DNA of 10,044 nucleotides from contig CALXDE010000032.1 in assembly GCA_944386965.1 (NCBI GenBank), forward strand, positions 1 to 10,044, in the 5' to 3' direction. Below are positions 6,646 through 10,044 of the stretch, piece by piece. A model generated the notes under the pieces. That model was not told the DNA's origin, did not search any database, and saw only the letters and a list, made by a program, of their open reading frames with translations. The position numbers were made by a program, and so were the translations under genes. The DNA comes from an uncultured Oscillospiraceae bacterium (GTDB taxonomy: Bacteria; Bacillota_A; Clostridia; Oscillospirales; Oscillospiraceae). Numbering within the stretch: the first letter of the stretch is position 1; every line of letters begins with the position of its first letter.

Positions 6646-6694
6646 AGAGGTTGCCGATTTTCGGCAAAAATACAAATGACAGGGAGTGTGAAAC

Positions 6695-8392
6695 ATGGCC
6701 GAGGAGAACAAGACACCCATCGCCGAGGAGGCGGAGAGCAAAAATTTCATCCATCAGTTCATCGAGGAGGACATCGCAGAGGGTGGCCAGTTCCAGGGCA
6801 TGACCGTCCACACCCGTTTTCCCCCGGAGCCCAACGGCTACCTGCACATCGGCCACTGCAAGGCGCTGTGCATCGACTTCGGCACCGCCGAGAAGTTTGG
6901 CGGACTGTGCAACCTCCGCATGGACGACACCAACCCCTCCAAGGAGGATGTGGAGTATGTGGAGGCCATCCAGGAGGACATCCACTGGCTGGGCTTTGAC
7001 TGGGGCGACCGGTTTTACTATGCCAGCGACTACTTTGAGCAGATGTATGACTGCGCCGTTGGCCTCATCAAAAAGGGGCTGGCCTATGTCTGCGAGCTGA
7101 CGCCGGAGCAGATGCGGGAGATGCGGGGCGACGTGAACTGTGCCGCCCAGTGCCCCTATCGTGACCGGCCCGTGGAGGAGAGCCTGGACCTCTTTGCGCG
7201 GATGCGCGCCGGGGAATTCCCTGACGGGGCCATGACCCTCCGGGCCAAGATCGATCCCGCCAGCGGCAACTTCAACATGCGCGACCCGGTGATTTATCGA
7301 ATCAACCACGCCCACCACCACCGTCAGGGGGACAAGTGGTGCATCTATCCCATGTACGACTTCGCCCACCCCATTGAGGACGCCCTGGAGGGCATCACCC
7401 ACAGTCTGTGCTCCCTGGAGTTCGAGGCCCACCGTCCCCTCTACAACTGGGTGGTGGAGCACTGCGACCTGCCCGCAAAGCCCCGGCAGATTGAGTTTGC
7501 CCGCTTAGGGATCGACCATACGGTGATGAGCAAGCGCAAGCTCCGCCTTCTGGTGGAGGAGGGCCGGGTGTCCGGTTGGGACGATCCCCGGATGCCCACC
7601 CTGTGCGGCCTGCGCCGCCGGGGCTATACCCCCCGCGCCATCCGAAACTTCTGTGAGCGCATCGGCGTTGCCAAGGCCGCCAGCACGGTGGAGTATGCCT
7701 TTCTGGAGCACTGTCTGCGGGAGGATCTCAATGAAACGGCCCGGCGGACCATGGCGGTGCTGCGCCCGGTGAAGCTGACCATCACCAACTATCCGGAGAA
7801 TCAGTCTGAGACGTTTTCCGTGGAGAACAACCCAAACCGTCCGGAGGACGGCAGCCGGGAGATCACCTTCTCCAGACACCTGTGGGTGGAGGCGGATGAC
7901 TTTTTGGAGGAGCCGGTGCCCAAATACAAGCGGCTCTATCCCGGCGGCCCGGAGTGCCGGCTGAAGGGGGCCTATCTCATTACCTGCACCGGCTGTGAGA
8001 AGGACGAGTCGGGCAACATCACCGAAATCTTCGCCACCTATGATCCGGACAGCCGGGGCGGCGATCCCGCCGACGGGCGGAAGGTGAAGGGCGCCACCAT
8101 CCACTGGGTGGACGCGGCCACGGCCCTGGATGCTGAAGTCCGGCTCTATGACAATCTCTTTACTGATCCCAACCCGGATGCCGCGGACAAGAACTTCCTG
8201 GATTGCCTGAATCCCGACAGCCTGGAGGTCCTCACCGGCTGCAAGGTGGAGGCGGATATGACCGGAGTTTCCGCCCCTGCCAATTTCCAGTTCATGCGTT
8301 TGGGGTACTTCTGCCTGGACAGCAAGGACAGCCGTCCGGACCACCTGGTCTTTAACCGCAGCGTATCCCTGAAGGACAGCTTTAAGAAATAA
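6695..8392 (+). CDS. glnS: Glutaminyl-tRNA synthetase (GlnRS)
   Basis: The product is a 565-residue class I aminoacyl-tRNA synthetase that charges tRNA-Gln directly with glutamine. The Rossmann catalytic domain shows RFPPEPNGYLHIGHCKA (residues 41-57, HIGH motif 51-54), LRMDDTNPSKE (about 73-83), the tRNA-binding and active-site stretch YRINHAHHHRQGDKWCIYP (about 203-221), and the KMSKS-like VMSKRK at 277-282. It continues into the two beta-barrel anticodon-binding domains, ending FCLDSKDSRPDHLVFNRSVS. Length matches the Escherichia coli enzyme (about 554) with a short N-terminal extension. Many Firmicutes lack GlnRS and instead amidate Glu-tRNA-Gln through GatCAB; presence here fits lineages that acquired glnS by transfer, and it could coexist with GatCAB elsewhere. 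It has its own promoter and terminator. Confidence 0.98.
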   Translation: MAEENKTPIAEEAESKNFIHQFIEEDIAEGGQFQGMTVHTRFPPEPNGYLHIGHCKALCIDFGTAEKFGGLCNLRMDDTNPSKEDVEYVEAIQEDIHWLGFDWGDRFYYASDYFEQMYDCAVGLIKKGLAYVCELTPEQMREMRGDVNCAAQCPYRDRPVEESLDLFARMRAGEFPDGAMTLRAKIDPASGNFNMRDPVIYRINHAHHHRQGDKWCIYPMYDFAHPIEDALEGITHSLCSLEFEAHRPLYNWVVEHCDLPAKPRQIEFARLGIDHTVMSKRKLRLLVEEGRVSGWDDPRMPTLCGLRRRGYTPRAIRNFCERIGVAKAASTVEYAFLEHCLREDLNETARRTMAVLRPVKLTITNYPENQSETFSVENNPNRPEDGSREITFSRHLWVEADDFLEEPVPKYKRLYPGGPECRLKGAYLITCTGCEKDESGNITEIFATYDPDSRGGDPADGRKVKGATIHWVDAATALDAEVRLYDNLFTDPNPDAADKNFLDCLNPDSLEVLTGCKVEADMTGVSAPANFQFMRLGYFCLDSKDSRPDHLVFNRSVSLKDSFKK

Positions 8393-8424
8393 GAAAAGGT
8401 CCCCGGAACACCGGGGACCTTTTC
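8393..8424 (+). terminator. Intrinsic terminator of glnS
   Basis: Directly after the TAA stop, GAAAAGGTCCCCGG pairs perfectly with CCGGGGACCTTTTC around a 4-base AACA loop. The A and T runs are in the stem itself, so it could also work on the other strand. Confidence 0.88.
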
Positions 8425-8466
8425 CTGTTCTGGAAAAGACTTTGCATAGCGCCCGCCCATCCCTTC

Positions 8467-8475
8467 TGGTATGAT
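8467..8475 (+). promoter_or_regulatory. Extended -10 promoter for the small membrane protein
   Basis: TGGTATGAT is an extended -10 (TG, one base, TATGAT). No good -35 lies 17 bases upstream; the nearest candidate, TTGCAT at 8442-8447, is 22 bases away. The gene follows a terminator, so it needs its own promoter; this is the best one visible. Confidence 0.4.
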
Positions 8476-8495
8476 AGGGGCGAGAGGTGGTACAT

Positions 8496-8705
8496 ATGCG
8501 GATCTGGGAGAACATGGACCGCATGGGAGAGGGCACCTATTCCCTGCTGAGCAAGGGACTGCTGTTCTCGGCGGCGCTGCTGGGGGCCGGATGCGCGGCC
8601 ATTGTGCGGCACTGCTGGGCAGCGGCGGACATGTGCCGGGATCTGTCCTGCGCGGTACTGCTGCTGACAGTACTCCTCAGCCCCCTCCTGGAAAAGAACG
8701 AGTGA
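8496..8705 (+). CDS. Small two-helix membrane protein, unknown function
   Basis: A 69-residue open frame starts at ATG 8496, with GAGAGG about 8 bases upstream; the GTG at 8487 lies inside that binding site. After a hydrophilic N-terminus (MRIWENMDRMGEGTYSLL) there are two hydrophobic segments, about residues 18-37 and 48-65, separated by a short, partly charged loop (RHCWAAADMCRD). The chain ends EKNE. Four cysteines (33, 40, 47, 52) lie within or near the loop side of the helices. I do not recognise the family and see no signal peptidase motif. It is its own transcription unit between two terminators and converges on the HAD phosphatase gene. The TGA stop lies inside the left arm of the shared terminator hairpin. 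GC-rich third positions and the good binding site favour a real gene. Confidence 0.65.
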   Translation: MRIWENMDRMGEGTYSLLSKGLLFSAALLGAGCAAIVRHCWAAADMCRDLSCAVLLLTVLLSPLLEKNE

Positions 8706-8736
8706 CAAGGCAAAAGCCTTGTCACTCTGCTTTTTT
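8701..8736 (+). terminator. Shared convergent terminator containing both stop codons
   Basis: AGTGACAAGGC pairs perfectly with GCCTTGTCACT around AAAA, followed by CTGCTTTTTT on the plus strand. The TGA of the small membrane gene (8703-8705) lies in the left arm, and the TGA of the HAD gene (8724-8722, minus) lies in the right arm. On the minus strand the tail is CGTTCTTTTCC, weaker but usable, so it is probably bidirectional. Confidence 0.88.
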
Positions 8737-9519
8737 CCATATCTCGCATAGCTCTGCCAGATCCCGGCACACCAGGTCCGGCTGGTGGGCGGCTCCCGGC
8801 AGGTCCTCCTGGCCGCTCTCGCCGGACAGCACCAGGACCGTTCCGCAGCCCCACTGCCCCAGGGCGATATCTGTGTACAGCCGGTCCCCCACCATGCAGA
8901 GTTCCCCGATCCCGCATCCGAACCGCTGTGCTGCCGCCTGGGCGATAAAGCGGTTGGGCTTTCCGATGACCGCGTCCGGCCGCCGGCCGGTAGCGGCCTC
9001 CACATAGGCGATGGTTGCTCCGATGTCCGGAATATAGCCCCCCGCCACGGGGCAGTTGAAATCCGGATGGGTAGCGATGTAGGGCAGTCCGGCCCGCACC
9101 GCGTCACAGAGGGCGGTCAGCTTCCGGTAGGTCAGGGTCGTGTCAAAGCCCAGGACAACGGCGCAGGGGTTTGGACTGGCAATCCGGTATCCGGCGGCAG
9201 AAAACTGCTCTTCCAGACTGGGTGTTCCGATCAGCAGGATATCCTGCCCGATCCTCCGCTCCGCCAGATACATCAGCGTGGCATCACCGGAGGTAAAAAT
9301 CTCCCGCTCCGTGAGGTCGGGCACCCCCAGCTTCCGGAGCTTGATCAGATAGTCGGTCTTTCCCCGGGAAGAGTTGTTGGTGAGGAAGGCAAAGGCTCTC
9401 CCCTTTTCCCGACACAGCCGCAAAAACGCCAGGGCCCCGGGCAGCAGGGTGTCGTCCAGGTAAAAAGTACCATCCAGATCCAGGAGGAACAGGCGGATTC
9501 TCTCCAGTGAAAAAGCCAT
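8722..9519 (-). CDS. HAD-superfamily phosphatase, subclass IIA (NagD-like)
   Basis: The product is a 265-residue haloacid-dehalogenase-like hydrolase of the NagD or 4-nitrophenylphosphatase type. All four HAD motifs are present: motif I LLDLDGTFY (nucleophile D14, general acid D16), motif II LTNNSS (residues 46-51), motif III lysine K187 in IGKPN, and motif IV MVGDRLYTDIALG (D212 and D217 bind magnesium). The C2-type cap lies between motifs II and III (about residues 60-180). Members remove phosphate from small metabolites such as sugar phosphates, nucleotides or pyridoxal phosphate; the substrate here cannot be told. ATG 9519 has AAAGGAG 7 bases upstream. The earlier in-frame start at 9576 lies inside the promoter. 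It is transcribed from its own sigma-A promoter and lies 60 bases downstream of the SigK fragment on the same strand. Confidence 0.92.
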   Translation of the reverse strand: MAFSLERIRLFLLDLDGTFYLDDTLLPGALAFLRLCREKGRAFAFLTNNSSRGKTDYLIKLRKLGVPDLTEREIFTSGDATLMYLAERRIGQDILLIGTPSLEEQFSAAGYRIASPNPCAVVLGFDTTLTYRKLTALCDAVRAGLPYIATHPDFNCPVAGGYIPDIGATIAYVEAATGRRPDAVIGKPNRFIAQAAAQRFGCGIGELCMVGDRLYTDIALGQWGCGTVLVLSGESGQEDLPGAAHQPDLVCRDLAELCEIWKKAE

Positions 9520-9547
9520 ACATGCGCTCCTTTTGTTTGATGTTCCT

Positions 9548-9576
9548 ATTGTAGCGCCGGGGCGGGCCTTCGTCAA
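9548..9576 (-). promoter_or_regulatory. Sigma-A promoter of the HAD phosphatase gene
   Basis: On the minus strand TTGACG (9576-9571) and TACAAT (9553-9548) are exactly 17 bases apart, a 5/6 match at each hexamer. The -35 begins 3 bases beyond the stop codon of the SigK-like fragment, so the HAD gene does not depend on sigK transcription. Confidence 0.85.
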
Positions 9577-9579
9577 TCC

Positions 9580-9654
9580 TCAGATCTCTCCGCTCAGGGC
9601 CTGCTCCAACTTGCCCAGAGCCCGCTTCTCGATGCGGGATACATAGCAGCGTGG
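9580..9654 (-). pseudogene. sigK: 3' fragment of a SigK-type sporulation sigma factor, interrupted
   Basis: Read on the minus strand, the frame gives RCYVSRIEKRALGKLEQALS followed by GEI and TGA (9582-9580). YVSRIEKRAL is the end of the region 4.2 recognition helix as found in sigma-K (the Bacillus protein has SRSYVSRIEKRAL); sigma-E has ISRLEKR and sigma-G has VSRLEK, so SigK is the best fit. Upstream the homology stops at once, with an in-frame TAG at 9657-9655 and no trace of regions 2 to 4.1. This is therefore the 3' end only, about 24 codons, cut off by the adjoining recombinase element. If that element is excised, as skin is in Bacillus subtilis and Clostridioides difficile, this would be a functional exon-like piece rather than a dead gene. 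Only about 25 residues support the identity. Confidence 0.72.
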
Positions 9655-9662
9655 CTATTGTA
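9640..9662. other. Candidate attachment (crossover) site at the sigK junction
   Basis: The plus strand reads TACATAGC, a 6-base centre AGCGTG, then GCTATTGTA. ATAGC and GCTAT form perfect 5-base arms, extended by TAC and GTA with a one-base offset. The centre coincides with the place where SigK homology ends. Serine recombinase att sites are quasi-palindromic around a short crossover core, so this is where I place the junction; the exact crossover base is unknown. Confidence 0.45.
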
Positions 9663-10044
9663 AGTGAAATGTTCCCGAAATTTACGCCGTCTCAGGCGGC
9701 GCAATTCCTTGCGGTGTCTGACTTTCCAACCTTTCGTCCAGCTGGGCGAAGCGGAATTTGATGATGATCTCTTTGTCCTCGGTGAGTTCCACCCGCTCGA
9801 TGAGGCTCACCAGCAGCTCCCGGCTCTCCCCGGCAGTTTCAATGAACCGCTGTACCAGTTCCCTGGCTCTGTCCTCACTGCGGACGGGGCTTTTTTGACG
9901 CAGTTCCAACTCCTGTCGTTTCGCCTCCAGCTGCTCCCGCTCCAGCTTGATCCGGCCAAAGATACGCTGGAAGTCCGCCTCTGGAAGCAATCCACTGAGC
10001 CGGTCGGTGTACATCCGGTCCAGGTTGACGGTGAGGCTGTCGAT
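9655..10044. mobile_element. One end of a skin-like serine-recombinase element inserted in sigK (partial)
   Basis: From the end of SigK homology to the window edge, the sequence belongs to an inserted element whose only visible gene is the C-terminus of a large serine recombinase. It points toward the junction, with its stop about 25 bases inside the boundary. Recombinase genes typically lie at one end of such elements. The other end is outside the window, so size and cargo are unknown. It may be a developmentally excised skin element or an ordinary integrative element using sigK as its target. Confidence 0.65.
9682..10044 (-). CDS. Large serine recombinase, C-terminal part (partial)
   Basis: The frame is open from the window edge (position 10044) to TAA at 9684-9682, giving the last 120 residues of a longer protein; the ATG at 10014 is internal. 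The sequence has the form of the C-terminal coiled-coil and tail of clostridial large serine recombinases (SpoIVCA/TndX-like): LDRMYTDRLSGLLPEADFQR, then a charged helix with KLEREQLEAKRQELELRQ, then RELVQRFIETAGESRELLVS and LIERVELTEDKEIIIKFRF. The catalytic serine domain and the recombinase and zinc-ribbon domains would lie upstream, outside the window. Such enzymes cut and rejoin att sites to insert or excise DNA, usually with a directionality factor for excision. The gene ends next to the sigK junction and reads in the same direction as the sigK fragment. Confidence 0.88.
   Translation of the reverse strand: MDSLTVNLDRMYTDRLSGLLPEADFQRIFGRIKLEREQLEAKRQELELRQKSPVRSEDRARELVQRFIETAGESRELLVSLIERVELTEDKEIIIKFRFAQLDERLESQTPQGIAPPETA

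Noticed and set aside
6632..8536. Long minus-strand open frames opposite glnS (6632-7462, 7505-8536) and one opposite sigG (5546-6232)
   Set aside because: These are mirror frames of well-identified genes, without binding sites or recognisable motifs.
9520..9576. Longer HAD protein starting at 9576
   Set aside because: That extension runs through a clear TTGACG-17-TACAAT promoter and the AAAGGAG site. ATG 9519 has proper spacing and places the DLDGT motif at the usual distance from the N-terminus.
9655..9700. A simple frameshift in sigK rather than an insertion
   Set aside because: No reading frame upstream of 9655 shows sigma region 3 or 4 sequence. Instead the tail of a recombinase gene ends there, so the break is a junction and not a point mutation.
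1..10044. CRISPR array, tRNA or rRNA genes
   Set aside because: I saw no regularly spaced repeats and no tRNA-like cloverleaf or rRNA signature on either strand.

Overview
The window looks like chromosomal DNA of a GC-rich, spore-forming member of the Firmicutes, probably Clostridia and perhaps Oscillospiraceae-like. This rests on a clear sporulation sigma factor G (SigG), a YlmC/YmxH-type sporulation protein, a SigK-like C-terminal fragment, strong AGGAGG-type ribosome binding sites and low-GC sigma-A promoters set in GC-rich coding DNA. The lineage is an inference from style, not from a database search.

Layout. On the minus strand, positions 1-1159 hold the start and most of an unrecognised protein that runs off the left edge. 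It is preceded by a long leader with an extended -10 promoter, a 58-codon small ORF and a strong terminator-like hairpin just before the gene. Next, also on the minus strand, is the translation operon rpsB (2637-3377) to tsf (1621-2541), with its own sigma-A promoter, a structured leader and a terminator after tsf. Upstream, still on the minus strand, lie glyA (4150-5400) and a small YlmC/YmxH-type gene (3793-4080), ended by a terminator. Divergent from glyA is sigG (5708-6478, plus strand), with a promoter that fits the forespore sigma-F consensus. It is followed by glnS (6695-8392, plus) and a 69-residue two-helix membrane protein (8496-8705, plus). That small gene converges on a HAD-superfamily phosphatase (8722-9519, minus); the two stop codons sit in the two arms of one shared terminator hairpin.

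The right end is the most interesting part. At 9580-9651 on the minus strand there is only the last 24 or so codons of a SigK-type sigma factor, cut off abruptly. Immediately beyond an imperfect inverted repeat (9640-9662) lies the C-terminal part of a large serine recombinase (9682-10044, minus), which runs off the right edge. This is the arrangement expected for one end of a skin-like element, or of another serine-recombinase element, inserted in sigK. The cut here lies in the DNA-binding helix-turn-helix of region 4.2, very close to the 3' end of the gene.

Taken together, about 6 kb carries sigG, a YlmC/YmxH gene and an interrupted sigK fragment beside housekeeping translation and one-carbon genes (rpsB, tsf, glnS, glyA). 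I see no tRNA, rRNA or CRISPR array.
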